Positions 20,830 to 20,857 of a stretch of DNA of 20,857 bases are shown in pieces. A model generated the notes under the pieces. The model was given only the letters and a program-made list of their open reading frames with translations. It was not told where the DNA came from and did not search any database. The DNA is from Parcubacteria group bacterium GW2011_GWA2_47_7 (GTDB lineage Bacteria > Patescibacteriota > Minisyncoccia > Phycocordibacterales > UBA6899). The first letter of the stretch is position 1. Each line of letters opens with the position of its first letter. Both the position numbers and the translations under genes were made by a program. The stretch is taken from positions 1 through 20,857 of the forward strand of contig LCOM01000024.1 of NCBI GenBank assembly GCA_000999395.1, given 5' to 3'.

Positions 20830-20857
20830 AATTGAATCTCAATGCTCTTGAACAAGT

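Noticed and set aside
20823..20857. Possible start of a minus-strand tRNA at the window edge
   Set aside because: GGGAATTGAATCTC resembles a T loop, but its stem does not pair, and the adjacent hairpin with a T tract is better explained as a terminator. The sequence is cut by the window end.

Overview
The window looks like a chromosomal segment of a Patescibacteria (Candidate Phyla Radiation) bacterium, most likely Parcubacteria in the broad sense. This rests on gene content and style, not on a marker phylogeny. The signs are compact, short-spaced genes, a small membrane protein with an Ada-like C-terminus, a 59-codon gene after an M23 hydrolase, and many starts lying 6-9 bases after a -10 box. 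TGA ends several clear genes (the M23 protein, the PEBP protein), so the TGA=Gly code of Gracilibacteria/SR1 does not apply.

Layout. 1-2480 (+): 3' part of gltX, an EnvC/M23 murein hydrolase and a 59-aa membrane protein. 2481-2734: a convergent gap packed with related palindromes. 2735-4570 (-): tRNA-Pro(GGG), then NUDIX hydrolase, P-loop kinase and a membrane-anchored PEBP protein, packed almost without gaps. 4571-5039: a gene-free stretch with tandem copies of the tRNA-Pro promoter plus truncated tRNA 5' halves carrying an enlarged anticodon loop. 5040-5815 (-): Ada-like membrane protein and an HxlR-type regulator. 5857-6129 (+): rpmA. 6210-8183 (-): rplI and a C-terminal processing peptidase. 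8283-10592 (+): corA-type transporter and cysS. 10875-15962 (+): marR-type regulator, a membrane fusion protein split by a frameshift, and an RND pump. 16193-18441 (-): small membrane protein, msrA and an unrecognised 395-aa protein. 18721-20800 (+): dnaB and recR, then a terminator for a minus-strand gene beyond the window.

Most genes are housekeeping (translation, replication restart and repair, cell wall turnover, Mg2+ uptake, oxidative repair). The accessory block is the MarR-MFP-RND cassette, probably a self-regulated efflux operon whose adaptor gene is broken. I did not find a clear new defence or mobile system. The most unusual items are the degenerate tRNA-Pro array, the tRNA-to-mRNA junction with only five leader bases, the palindrome cluster at 2502-2692, and the recurring near-leaderless promoter arrangement.
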